DNA of 64,000 nt from CAYJAD01 sp964370675 (GTDB lineage: Bacteria > Desulfobacterota > Desulfovibrionia > Desulfovibrionales > Desulfovibrionaceae), in NCBI GenBank assembly GCA_964370675.1, contig CAYJKC010000005.1:32398-96397 (forward strand), in the 5' to 3' direction. Of this stretch, positions 52,198 through 60,606 are shown piece after piece; positions within the stretch are counted from its first letter, which is position 1, and each line of letters starts with the position of its first letter. A program made the translations under genes and the position numbers. The notes below the pieces were generated by a model, which had not been told where the DNA came from, ran no database searches, and saw only the letters and a list, made by a program, of their open reading frames with translations.

Positions 52198-53586
52198 ATG
52201 CATAATTCTGACACCATAGCTGCCATTGCCACTGCACAAGGCGCAGGTGGCATTGGTATTGTGCGCATCTCAGGCAAAAATTCTAAGCAAATCTTAGCTC
52301 GTGTATTTTTGCCAGCTTCACCCAACTTTACAAATTTTCGCCCTTGGACCTTGCATAGGGGCAGATTTATTGATGAGCAAGGGCAAGTAATAGATGATGT
52401 ATTGGCTGTTTATATGCCCGGTCCCAAAACATTTACTGGTGAGCATGTAGTAGAAATTCATTGTCATGGCGGTCAAGCTATCTTGCAGTTGGTTTTACAA
52501 ACCTTAACTACGCATGGTGCACGCTTAGCTGAGCGAGGAGAGTTTTCGCGCCGAGCTCTTTTGAATGGACGAGTTGACCTTACACAGGCTGAAGCCATAG
52601 CAGAAATGATTGCAGCCAAAAATCCTGCAGCATTGCGTCTTGGATCTAACAAGTTAGATGGTTTACTTGGTAAGTATGTATCTACTTTACGTGAAAACCT
52701 TGAACACCTTAGGCGTTCATTAAGTGTAGCCATTGATTTTCCTGAAGAAGAAGTAGAATGCCTAAGCCCTACAGAATTTGTCCAAATTATTAGTGATGTA
52801 CGCAATGCTTTAGAAAAACTTTTGCAAGCACATGAGCGCTATAGGCATTGGCAAGAAGGAGCTACTGTTGCTTTAGCTGGTCCTGTTAACGCAGGTAAAT
52901 CATCCTTACTTAATGCTTTACTTGGGTATAATCGTGCTTTAGTTACTGATATACCCGGTACAACACGCGATTTTTTAGAAGAATACATAAACATTGAAAA
53001 TCTTAGTGTAAAACTTGTTGATACTGCCGGATTGCGACAGGCAAGTGACCACATAGAGCGTATGGGTATTGAACGTGGGCGCGCTCGTATAGAAGATGCA
53101 GATGCAATTATCTTGGTTCTTGATGGATCAATAGGCCCTAAAACCATAGATGCACTACTTGAAGAAGACAAAAGGCTTGCAACCCTTGAGCATACCATTA
53201 TAGCTTGGAACAAGTCTGACCTTGCTCCAGAAATCAATTTACCTGCTAAGTGGGAAAAGCTTGCTTCCAAATGTTTATTAGTATCTGCTAAGGAAGGGCA
53301 AGGGCTTGATGAACTTTGCACACATATTAAGAGTATAATTTTAAAAGAACATAATACAGAACCTAAAGCAGCTGAAATAGTACCTAATATGCGTCAAGCA
53401 AACTTACTCAAAGATGCTGCAGCAGAACTAGGTATCTTAGCTACTGACATTGGTAATGCTTTGCCGTATGATGTGTGCTCAGTTCGCCTTGACAGTGCTC
53501 TAAGCTTGCTTGGGCAAATAACTGGTCTTGATAGTAGTGATGAAATGCTTGATAAGATTTTTTCTACTTTTTGCATTGGAAAATAG
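52198..53586 (+). CDS. mnmE: tRNA uridine-5-carboxymethylaminomethyl modification GTPase MnmE
   Basis: 462 residues. The N-terminal tetrahydrofolate-binding domain contains TIAAIATAQGAGGIGIVRISG and HCHGG. The inserted G domain (about 220-370) shows G1 GPVNAGKSS, G2/G3 DIPGTTRDF and DTAGLRQ and G4 NKSD. The C-terminal CIGK supplies the Cys of the helical domain. With MnmG it modifies U34 of tRNAs. The gene order after khpB is standard. Confidence 0.97.
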   Translation: MHNSDTIAAIATAQGAGGIGIVRISGKNSKQILARVFLPASPNFTNFRPWTLHRGRFIDEQGQVIDDVLAVYMPGPKTFTGEHVVEIHCHGGQAILQLVLQTLTTHGARLAERGEFSRRALLNGRVDLTQAEAIAEMIAAKNPAALRLGSNKLDGLLGKYVSTLRENLEHLRRSLSVAIDFPEEEVECLSPTEFVQIISDVRNALEKLLQAHERYRHWQEGATVALAGPVNAGKSSLLNALLGYNRALVTDIPGTTRDFLEEYINIENLSVKLVDTAGLRQASDHIERMGIERGRARIEDADAIILVLDGSIGPKTIDALLEEDKRLATLEHTIIAWNKSDLAPEINLPAKWEKLASKCLLVSAKEGQGLDELCTHIKSIILKEHNTEPKAAEIVPNMRQANLLKDAAAELGILATDIGNALPYDVCSVRLDSALSLLGQITGLDSSDEMLDKIFSTFCIGK

Positions 53587-53607
53587 TAATATATAACCAT
53601 TATTTAT

Positions 53608-54207
53608 ATGACAAACCAAGATTATACTCGTAAACTTTCTAAAGATGATATAAACGCCCTACCTATAGTGCGCTATGAGGGTGAGGTATGTTTAGTTCGT
53701 GATGAAGAAAGCTTGCAAAGCGCTCTTGATATCTTAAAACAAGAGCGTGTTCTTGGGTTTGATACAGAAACAAAACCCTCTTTTCGAAAAGGAAAGCTAA
53801 ATCCACCAGCCCTTATTCAGCTGGCCGCAAAAGACGTTGTCTACCTTATTCAGCTCAATTGGCTTCCCCTCAATGCTGAACTAGCAAATATTTTAAGCGA
53901 TTCTCAAATTCTAAAAGTCGGAGTTAGCATTCATGACGATATGCGTGAATTGCAAAAAGTTTTTCCATTTGAACCAGCCGGCATAGTTGACCTTGGGCTT
54001 ATTGCTGCAGCTAATAAGCTAGAAACCAAAGGTTTACGTAATCTTGCTGCAAACTTTTTTGACTATCGCATTACTAAGGGACCGCAATGCTCTAATTGGA
54101 GCGCACATGAACTCTCTCATAGGCAAATATCTTATGCTGCCACCGATGCTTGGATAGGTCGCAAAGTATTTTTGCGTATGGAAGAGCTAGGTATGGTAAA
54201 TGCTTGA
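53608..54207 (+). CDS. RNase D-like DEDD 3'-5' exonuclease domain protein
   Basis: 199 residues, a single DEDDy exonuclease domain. Motif ExoI is GFDTETKPSF, ExoII is HDDMREL region, and ExoIII ends YAATDAWIG (Tyr and Asp). Two Mg ions are expected to be held by D/E/D/D. It lacks the HRDC domain of RNase D, so it is the short type whose substrate (RNA or DNA) is unknown. The first 30 residues are an added helical segment. It overlaps the CofD-like gene by eight bases. Confidence 0.85.
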   Translation: MTNQDYTRKLSKDDINALPIVRYEGEVCLVRDEESLQSALDILKQERVLGFDTETKPSFRKGKLNPPALIQLAAKDVVYLIQLNWLPLNAELANILSDSQILKVGVSIHDDMRELQKVFPFEPAGIVDLGLIAAANKLETKGLRNLAANFFDYRITKGPQCSNWSAHELSHRQISYAATDAWIGRKVFLRMEELGMVNA

Positions 54208-55375
54208 GCAAAAAATTAGTATTCCTGTTCTAAATCAAAGCCCCGAGCTTGGTCCAAGCATTGTTTTTTTTACTGGTGGTACTGCCTTAAAATCCCTTAG
54301 CCAAGCCCTGTGTCGTTATTCCCATAATACAGTACATCTTGTAACTCCATTTGACTCAGGTGGTTCTTCTGCCACATTACGTACAGCCTTTGGTATACCT
54401 GCCATAGGTGATGTCCGCAATAGGATCCTAGCCTTAGCCAACCCCAAGTTTGTACCAAGAGCTGTTATCAAACTATGCGAAAGTAGGCTTGAACAAAGTG
54501 GTACACGTGAAGATCTTTTGGCAAGGCTTTACTCTCTTGCTTCAGAAAAACATGCAGCTTGGAAGCACATACCACGCCTTTTTGCTGAACCACTACGTCT
54601 TAATTTACGTTATTTTTTAGAAAAAATGCCCCCACATTTTGACCCTAAACTTGCAAGTATTGGTAATTTAATCTTGGCAGGTGGCTATTTACATAACAAA
54701 AGACAATGGACCCCCACATTGACTCAAATCTCGCGTTTATTGCATGTGCGTGGTGTGGTCATACCCATTACTACTAAGAGCTTACATTTAGGTGCACAGC
54801 TTTGTGATAATTCACAAATTATCGGGCAACATCGTATCACAGGTTATGGGCAGCCTGGACCGTTGGTAGCCATAAAAAGGCTATTTTTATTACCTCATGA
54901 TAAAACAACACGCGCTCCTGCTTCGGTAGAAATTGTACCTAAGATACACCTTGCAGCAGAAAGTTATATTCGTAGTGCTGATGCCATTTGCTACCCTATG
55001 GGATCATTTTACACCAGTGTTCTTGCAAATCTTCTACCCCAAGGTGTTGGCAAAGCTATTAGCAAGGCTAAATGCCCCAAGTTTTATATTCCCAATGTGG
55101 GTCAAGATACAGAACAACGCACCCTATCCGTAGCTGATGCAGTGGCTAAATTATTAAAAACTCTACGTGCCGATGCAGGTGATGTGCCTACACATAAACT
55201 TTTGCAACACATTCTTGTTGATACCAAGCGCGGTCTTTATGATGGCGGTATAAATAAAGAAGGAGTTGAGTCACAAGGAGTTAAAGTCTATGACCTACCT
55301 CTGTTAGCAAAAGCCCATATTCATGATGGTAGACTCACAGCAAAAGCTATTATGCAGCAGATTGCTTTGGCATAG
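54200..55375 (+). CDS. CofD-like protein (possible GAK-system type)
   Basis: 391 residues, a member of the CofD/YvcK superfamily. N-terminal IVFFTGGTALKSLSQAL and VTPFDSGGSSATLRTAFGIPAIGDVRN are the loops that hold a phosphorylated or nucleotide ligand. NLILAGGYL and CYPMGSFYTSVLANLLPQGV follow further on. The GGTAL loop differs from classical YvcK (GGTGL) and from archaeal CofD, and resembles the CofD-like proteins tied to the GAK gene set in some proteobacteria, though no ATP-grasp or HPr-kinase partner is present here. It starts inside the 3' end of the exonuclease gene. Confidence 0.7.
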   Translation: MLEQKISIPVLNQSPELGPSIVFFTGGTALKSLSQALCRYSHNTVHLVTPFDSGGSSATLRTAFGIPAIGDVRNRILALANPKFVPRAVIKLCESRLEQSGTREDLLARLYSLASEKHAAWKHIPRLFAEPLRLNLRYFLEKMPPHFDPKLASIGNLILAGGYLHNKRQWTPTLTQISRLLHVRGVVIPITTKSLHLGAQLCDNSQIIGQHRITGYGQPGPLVAIKRLFLLPHDKTTRAPASVEIVPKIHLAAESYIRSADAICYPMGSFYTSVLANLLPQGVGKAISKAKCPKFYIPNVGQDTEQRTLSVADAVAKLLKTLRADAGDVPTHKLLQHILVDTKRGLYDGGINKEGVESQGVKVYDLPLLAKAHIHDGRLTAKAIMQQIALA

Positions 55376-55521
55376 CCCATAAATGTCAAAATCAATCACG
55401 TGATACAAGTCTTATAACCGCTTACTAAAAATTTGCCTTTATAAAGCATATAGTTTATGCTAGTTAGCTCTTATGTAATTGAATTATGTTTTACAATATA
55501 GCAATGATTAAAGGATTTTAT

Positions 55522-55722
55522 ATGGATAAACAACTTTTAGAAATATTAGCCTGCCCGCGTTGCCATGGTGATTTAATTCTTAAACAAGAAAATAATCAAG
55601 ATACCGGTCTTATATGCAATGCTTGCGCACTTTTATACCCCATTGAAGATGAAATACCCATTATGCTAATAGAAAAAGCCAAGCCCTTAGAAAAGGATGA
55701 TAAAACGTGCGCATCCTCATAG
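55522..55722 (+). CDS. Trm112-like small zinc-ribbon protein
   Basis: 66 residues. CPRCHG and CNAC supply four Cys for one zinc ion, and the C-terminal YPIEDEIPIML is conserved in the YcaR/Trm112 family. Members stabilise or activate methyltransferases in other organisms; the partner here is unknown. AGGA lies before the ATG at 55522, so the longer in-frame start is not used. The 3' end overlaps the next gene by 16 bases. Confidence 0.85.
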   Translation: MDKQLLEILACPRCHGDLILKQENNQDTGLICNACALLYPIEDEIPIMLIEKAKPLEKDDKTCASS

Positions 55723-56264
55723 CTTCTGATATTCATGGTGCGCCAGATAGTGCGCTTTTTTTGCAAAAAAAAGTAAAAAGCCTACAACCTGACTTATGTG
55801 TGTTATTAGGTGATTTTTTATATCATGGACCAAGAAACCCACTACCTCAAGGCTATTCCACTAAGGATGTAGCGGATATGCTTGGCAATTTAGGGGTAAA
55901 AATTCTTGCTCTTAAGGGTAATTGCGATGCAGAAGTAGACCAAAGCATATTAGCATTTCCGCTAGTAGAGCAAAGCTGGATATATGCAGACAATTTAAGC
56001 ATACTTGCCTCCCATGGGCATAGATATGACTTCACTGAGCCAGACTTTGCAACACTACCCAAGGGCAGTGTAGTTCTTACAGGGCATACCCATGTACCCC
56101 GAGGTGAAGCCTATAAACACATCTATTGGTGGAATCCGGGTAGTCTTTCCCTGCCCAAGCAAGGGTATCCTCGTTCATACGGCTTTTATGCCCAAGGTGA
56201 ATTTAGTGTTTTTGATATGCAAGACAAACTCTTTTTAAGCCACAAAGTTAATGGAATTCATTAA
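55707..56264 (+). CDS. YfcE-type metallophosphodiesterase
   Basis: 185 residues, calcineurin-like. Motifs: ASDIHG (Asp and His), LLGDFLYHGP, LKGNCD (in place of GNHD), ASHGHR, and TGHTHVP. The order and spacing match YfcE, a Mn-dependent phosphodiesterase of broad activity in vitro whose natural substrate is unsettled. Starts at GTG 55707 inside the Trm112-like gene; the preceding AAGGAT may serve as its ribosome binding site. DUF362 gene follows after 18 bases. Confidence 0.88.
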   Translation: MRILIASDIHGAPDSALFLQKKVKSLQPDLCVLLGDFLYHGPRNPLPQGYSTKDVADMLGNLGVKILALKGNCDAEVDQSILAFPLVEQSWIYADNLSILASHGHRYDFTEPDFATLPKGSVVLTGHTHVPRGEAYKHIYWWNPGSLSLPKQGYPRSYGFYAQGEFSVFDMQDKLFLSHKVNGIH

Positions 56265-56282
56265 TCATTAAAGCTTTATATC

Positions 56283-57227
56283 ATGGATATAGTTAACAGT
56301 CCTCCCTTTAATGTAGCCTTAAACACTTGCCAAAGCTACGAAGAAAAATCTTTAAAGCAATCCGTATCAGAAAGCCTTGCGTCTTGCCATTTGCTGGGAG
56401 AAAATGCACTACTCACACGCGGAAGCACCATTTTAGTAAAGCCCAACCTACTACGCCAGCATAAACTCACCTGCACCAGCCCAGAAGTGGTCAAAGCCCT
56501 ATGTATTAACTTACAAGAGCATGGTCTAAAGGTACATGTTGCTGACTCTCCAGGCTTTGGCTCTGCCACCGCTGTAGCTCAAAGTATTGGACTTACTGAG
56601 GCACTTAAGCCGCTAGGATTAAAAATTCAAAATTTTAAAGGTTCAAAACCCATACCCATAGGGCATGGTAAAACTTGGCGCATAGCAAGCCTTGCCCTTG
56701 AAAGTGACTATATCATATCTGTGCCACGCTTAAAGTCACATTGCCAAATGGGTTTGAGTTTGAGTATTAAAAATCTTTTTGGCTGCATATATGGTTTACA
56801 CAAAGCCATGGCCCATGCCGTGCAAGGGCGCGATGTACAAGTTTTTTGCCAAAGCATACTAGAACTTTTTACCAATCTGCCTCCTACAGTTGCACTCATA
56901 GACGGCATAACAGCCATGCATATAACTGGACCTTCTGGCGGCAAGCCCTTTCAGCTAAATTTAATCGGCGCAAGCCCCTCACCCATGGCCCTAGATACTG
57001 CCATATATCATATGTTAGGCGCACAAGAACACTTGACCCCCCTAAATCAAGCCGCTAAACTCACACCCTTTGCAGCGGCTTTTCCAGAAAATATAAACTA
57101 TACGGCACAACACCCATCAGAATTTAACACAAGTGACTTCATTTTGCCGCATAAACTAGATGATCCTTGCTTCTTGCCTCATCGCTTAATAACAAGCCTA
57201 TGCAAACGTATTATTAGTAGTTTTTAA
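56283..57227 (+). CDS. DUF362 domain protein without a ferredoxin domain
   Basis: 314 residues. The DUF362 core includes TILVKPNLL, SPEVVKALC, VADSPGFGSA, SVPRLKSHCQMGLSLSIKNLFG and VALIDGITAMHITGPSGG. Many members end with a 4Fe-4S ferredoxin-like domain; this one has no CxxCxxC motif, so it is the short type. The function of the family is unknown; it is often found in anaerobes. thiE follows after 13 bases and may be cotranscribed. Confidence 0.85.
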   Translation: MDIVNSPPFNVALNTCQSYEEKSLKQSVSESLASCHLLGENALLTRGSTILVKPNLLRQHKLTCTSPEVVKALCINLQEHGLKVHVADSPGFGSATAVAQSIGLTEALKPLGLKIQNFKGSKPIPIGHGKTWRIASLALESDYIISVPRLKSHCQMGLSLSIKNLFGCIYGLHKAMAHAVQGRDVQVFCQSILELFTNLPPTVALIDGITAMHITGPSGGKPFQLNLIGASPSPMALDTAIYHMLGAQEHLTPLNQAAKLTPFAAAFPENINYTAQHPSEFNTSDFILPHKLDDPCFLPHRLITSLCKRIISSF

Positions 57228-57240
57228 ATAAGGAAAATAT

Positions 57241-57881
57241 ATGCCCTGCATCCTACCCCATGAAACTGATATTTATGCCCTAACTGACTCTAACTTAAGT
57301 CTTGGGCGTCCTGCTGTACAAGTAGTTCAAGAACTACTTAAAGCTGGTGTAAAAATTATTCAATATCGTGAAAAAAAACTAAAAGCTGGTGAAATGCTTA
57401 AGNNNNNNNNNNATGCATGCAAATCCGCGCTCTCACCAAGCAAGCCCATGCCTGCTTTATTGTAAATGACCATATTGATATTGCCATGCTAGTTGATGCC
57501 GATGGTGTGCACGTTGGGCAAGAAGATTTACCTGTGCCAGAAGTACGCAAGCTCATGGGACCTGATAAAATTATTGGTCTATCAACCCATAACCCAGACC
57601 AAGCCCGCCAAGCCATAAAGCTTGGAGCAGATTATATTGGCGTTGGACCTATCTTTGCCACCCAAACAAAGGAAGATGTCTGCGCACCCGTAGGCTATGA
57701 ATACCTAGACTTTGTAGCAGAAAATATTAACCTACCCTTTGTGGCCATTGGTGGTATTAAACAGCATAATATTAACGAAGTTGTTAGGCATGGCGCAAAA
57801 TGCTGCGCCCTTGTTTCAGAACTAGTTGGAGCAGAAGATATTGTTAAGCGCGTAGCAGAAGTGCGAGCTGCCATGAAATAA
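57241..57881 (+). CDS. thiE: Thiamine phosphate synthase, crossed by an assembly gap
   Basis: ThiE condenses HMP-PP with thiazole phosphate. The N-terminal part (DIYALTDSNLSLGRPAVQ, KIIQYREKKLKAGEMLK) is in one frame and the rest (IVNDHIDIAMLVDADGVHVG, YIGVGPIFAT, FVAIGGIKQHN) in another. They are separated by ten N at 57403-57412. The frames agree if the true missing length is 2 modulo 3, for example 8 bases, which would restore the usual Glu-rich segment before C-M-Q-I-R-A-L. The gene is therefore probably intact and the frame shift an artefact of a placeholder gap. AGGA lies ahead of the ATG. Confidence 0.9.
57403..57412. other. Assembly gap of ten N inside thiE
   Basis: Ten undetermined bases. 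The frame analysis of thiE implies a real length of 8 (or another number equal to 2 modulo 3) rather than 10. Confidence 0.95.
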
Positions 57882-57883
57882 TA

Positions 57884-57955
57884 TTTTTTGGGGGTTTTTA
57901 GCTTTTTTTGGGGGAACTTTTGTGAACAAAAGTTCCCCCAACCCCCCTCAAAAAA
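57884..57955. repeat. Long REP-like nested hairpin after thiE
   Basis: The inner stem is GGGGGAACTTTTG (57910-57922) with CAAAAGTTCCCCC (57927-57939), 13 bp perfect, and a 4-base loop. An outer stem pairs GGGGGTT (57890-57896) with AACCCCC (57940-57946), and a T6 run at the left faces an A6 run at the right. The G/C-tract plus A/T-tract style resembles dispersed hairpins I recall from Desulfovibrio genomes. It may terminate thiE transcripts or be a REP element. Confidence 0.7.
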
Positions 57956-58046
57956 CTTTAACGAAGAACTTTATCTGAATAATTTACTGTATTTGTTGAT
58001 AAACTTGCATTATTAATACATTGTAAAACAGTTTAACGAGAAGCAT

Positions 58047-58445
58047 ATGAATAATGAATTAAACCTAGATGATTTTAAGCCAGATTTTACCAAGGCTCAA
58101 GGGCTTGTGGCAGCTATTGCTCAAGACCATATTAGCAATGAAGTGTTAATGCTTGCTTGGATGAACCAAGAAGCATGGGAAAAAACCCTTAGCACTGGTG
58201 AAGTACACTATTACAGCCGAAGCCGCCAAAGCTTGTGGCATAAAGGTGCTACATCTGGTCATGTGCAAATTGTACATAGTATTCGACTTGACTGTGACAG
58301 CGATGCTGTTATCTTGCTGGTGGAACAAAAGGGCGGTGCCGCTTGTCACAAGGGTTATCGTTCTTGCTTTTATCGTGAATTAAAACAAGGTGTACTCAAA
58401 CAATGTGCACCATTAGTGTTTGATCCTAAGGAGATATATAAATGA
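58047..58445 (+). CDS. hisI: Phosphoribosyl-AMP cyclohydrolase
   Basis: 132 residues, third step of histidine synthesis: opening of the purine ring of PR-AMP. The metal-binding LDCDSDAVILLV and the Cys pair in AACHKGYRSCFYRE are intact, and VLMLAWMNQEAWEKTL and SRSRQSLWHKGATSGH are conserved. There is no HisE domain, so PR-ATP pyrophosphatase is separate. The stop overlaps the hisG ATG by four bases (ATGA), hence coupled translation. Confidence 0.96.
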   Translation: MNNELNLDDFKPDFTKAQGLVAAIAQDHISNEVLMLAWMNQEAWEKTLSTGEVHYYSRSRQSLWHKGATSGHVQIVHSIRLDCDSDAVILLVEQKGGAACHKGYRSCFYRELKQGVLKQCAPLVFDPKEIYK

Positions 58446-59326
58446 GTGCGGAAGTTTTAAAGCTTGGTGTGCCAAAAGGCTCATTGGAAGATGCTACTAT
58501 CAACCTTTTTGAACGAGCAGGCTGGCGCATACGCAAGCATCATCGTAATTATTTTCCAGATATTAATGACCCAGAAATTACCGCTTCCCTATGTCGCACC
58601 CAAGAAATTGGACGCTATGTTATGGACGGAGTTTTAGATGTGGGTCTTGCCGGTCTTGATTGGTTAGTAGAAACCAACACCATGGACCATATAGTTAAGA
58701 TTTCAGACCTTGTTTATTCCAAATCATCCAACCGCCCAGCCCGCTGGGTATTAGCTGTGGCTGGCGATTCGCCATATTATAAAGCAGAAGACCTTGCCGG
58801 CAAACGCATTGCAACAGAGCTTGAAGGCATCACAAAACAATATTTTGTGGAGCGCGGCATTGATGTTAATGTGTTTTACTCTTGGGGTGCTACTGAAGCA
58901 AAGGTAGTTGAAGGTCTAGCCGATGGTATAGTAGAAGTTACAGAAACCGGCACCACCATCCGCGCTCATGGCCTACGCATTATTGATGAAGTAATGTGCA
59001 GCAACACAGTACTAGTTGCCAATAAGCAGGCTTGGGCAAATCCTTTTAAGCGCGCTAAAATTGAACAAATAGACTTACTTTTGCGTGGTTCATTACGTGC
59101 AGAAGCCTTAGTTTGCTTAAAATTAAACGCTCCTGCTGATAATTTAGACGCCATACTTGACCTTTTGCCAGCTTTAAATTCACCCACTGTGTCTCCACTG
59201 CGTGACACAAAATGGCTTTCTGTTGAAACAGTTGTGGGCACAGATATTGTTCGTGATTTAATTCCTAAATTGCGCGCTGCCGGTGCTGAAGGCATTATTG
59301 AATATGCTTTAAATAAAGTAATTTAA
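58442..59326 (+). CDS. hisG: ATP phosphoribosyltransferase, long form
   Basis: 294 residues, the first and feedback-regulated step of histidine synthesis. Catalytic domain: LGVPKGSLEDATINLFERAG, CRTQEIGRYVMDGVLDVGLAGLDW and the PRPP loop VEVTETGTTIRAHGLRI. The last about 75 residues form the ACT-like regulatory domain that binds histidine (SPTVSPLRDTKWLSVE), so this is the long HisG that needs no HisZ. It overlaps hisI by four bases; a cysteine-cluster gene follows after nine. Confidence 0.96.
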   Translation: MSAEVLKLGVPKGSLEDATINLFERAGWRIRKHHRNYFPDINDPEITASLCRTQEIGRYVMDGVLDVGLAGLDWLVETNTMDHIVKISDLVYSKSSNRPARWVLAVAGDSPYYKAEDLAGKRIATELEGITKQYFVERGIDVNVFYSWGATEAKVVEGLADGIVEVTETGTTIRAHGLRIIDEVMCSNTVLVANKQAWANPFKRAKIEQIDLLLRGSLRAEALVCLKLNAPADNLDAILDLLPALNSPTVSPLRDTKWLSVETVVGTDIVRDLIPKLRAAGAEGIIEYALNKVI

Positions 59327-59335
59327 GGACTTATC

Positions 59336-60106
59336 ATGGATAAACCAGATTCATCCCAAGCTTTTTTAGACTCATTACCAGAGCTATTACCAGATGAGCG
59401 TTTTACCTTTGCATGCAATGAAACTGTGCCTTGTTTTAATCGCTGTTGTGCTGAGCTAACTCTCCCCCTAACACCCTATGATGTTTTGAGAGTTTGCCAA
59501 AATACAGGTTTAAAAAGTGATGAATTCTTAAAAACCTATACCCAAATGCGTAGTTTTCCAGACACAGGATTTCCTTTGCCACTACTGCGCATGCAGGACA
59601 GACCAGATGAACCTTGCCATTTTGTAACGCCAGCTGGTTGCTCCATTTATGAAGACAGACCTGGAGCTTGTCGCACCTATCCCTTAGGGCGTGGCACAAA
59701 GGTTGACAAAAATGGTGCAGTAATTGAGCGATTTTTTATTGTGCAAGAAGAGCATTGCCGCGGCTTTGACACTGGTTCATCATGGACTGCTAAAGAATGG
59801 TTACAAGACCAAGGTCTTGAACCATACAATAAATTTAATGATAGCTATATGCGCATTATGGCAAAGGTTAAAGATACCGGAGAGCCAGTTTCACCCAAAA
59901 TGGCAACCATGATAATTTTATGCCTATATCAATTGGAAAGATTTAAAGACTTCTTGGCTGAAATGAAAATTTTTTCCAAACTTGAAATTGATACGGCTCG
60001 CTGTGAAGCTATTATCTCTGATGATGAACAATGCCTAACCTTTGCTATGGAATGGCTAGAATTAGTAATTTTTGGAACATGTGCCACACTAAAACGCAAG
60101 GGCTAA
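59336..60106 (+). CDS. YkgJ-family cysteine-cluster protein
   Basis: 256 residues. The family core is the Cys pattern CNETVPCFNRCC near 27-38, then EPCHFVTPAGCSIYEDRPGACRTYPLGRG near 92-120 and a late EEHCRGF. These cysteines probably bind zinc or an Fe-S cluster. The YkgJ (CxxCxxCC) family has no firmly known function. The first 25 residues and the C-terminal 90 are helical extensions. It follows hisG by nine bases and its 3' end is overlapped by rfaE2. Confidence 0.85.
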   Translation: MDKPDSSQAFLDSLPELLPDERFTFACNETVPCFNRCCAELTLPLTPYDVLRVCQNTGLKSDEFLKTYTQMRSFPDTGFPLPLLRMQDRPDEPCHFVTPAGCSIYEDRPGACRTYPLGRGTKVDKNGAVIERFFIVQEEHCRGFDTGSSWTAKEWLQDQGLEPYNKFNDSYMRIMAKVKDTGEPVSPKMATMIILCLYQLERFKDFLAEMKIFSKLEIDTARCEAIISDDEQCLTFAMEWLELVIFGTCATLKRKG

Positions 60107-60594
60107 GCCTTTCTCATGCACACATTTTAGAAGCAGATGCTCTTTGCATTGAGCTAACACTCTTACGCGCAAAAAATGAGCAGATTAAAATTGTTTTCAC
60201 CAATGGTTGCTATGACATCTTGCACCCAGGGCATGTAGATTTATTAGCAAGAGCTAAAAAATACGGCGATATTTTAATTCTTGCACTAAATACAGACTTC
60301 TCCGTTAAAAGCTTAAACAAAGGTATCAATCGCCCTGTTAACACACTAGCCATCCGCTCCTTTATGGCAGCACATCTTGAAAGTGTTGATTATGTAACTA
60401 GCTTTGATGAATCAACACCCTATAATATAATAGAAAAAATTAGACCAGATGTACTTATTAAAGGTGGAGATTGGCCGGTTCAAAGCATTGTTGGTAATGA
60501 CATTGTGCAAAGCTATGGTGGCAAAACTTTAAGCCTACCCTTACTAGAGGGATTTTCCACCACCAGTATGATAAAACACATTCAAAAAATATAA
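60079..60594 (+). CDS. rfaE2: D-glycero-beta-D-manno-heptose 1-phosphate adenylyltransferase
   Basis: About 171 residues, cytidylyltransferase-like nucleotidyltransferase. FTNGCYDILHPGHVDLLARAK holds the H-x-G-H nucleotide motif; later come NTDFSVKSLNKG, RPVN, DVLIKGGDW and the conserved GFSTTSMI. It makes ADP-heptose for lipopolysaccharide core, acting after a separate kinase (it is the C-terminal half of E. coli HldE only). The start is not certain: the ATG at 60079 overlaps the previous gene and has only GGA close upstream; an ATG at 60031 in the same frame is the alternative. Confidence 0.88.
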   Translation: MCHTKTQGLSLSHAHILEADALCIELTLLRAKNEQIKIVFTNGCYDILHPGHVDLLARAKKYGDILILALNTDFSVKSLNKGINRPVNTLAIRSFMAAHLESVDYVTSFDESTPYNIIEKIRPDVLIKGGDWPVQSIVGNDIVQSYGGKTLSLPLLEGFSTTSMIKHIQKI

Positions 60595-60606
60595 TCACAG
60601 TATAAT

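Noticed and set aside
57241..57881. thiE as a frameshifted pseudogene
   Set aside because: The frame change coincides exactly with ten N, and all motifs are intact on both sides.
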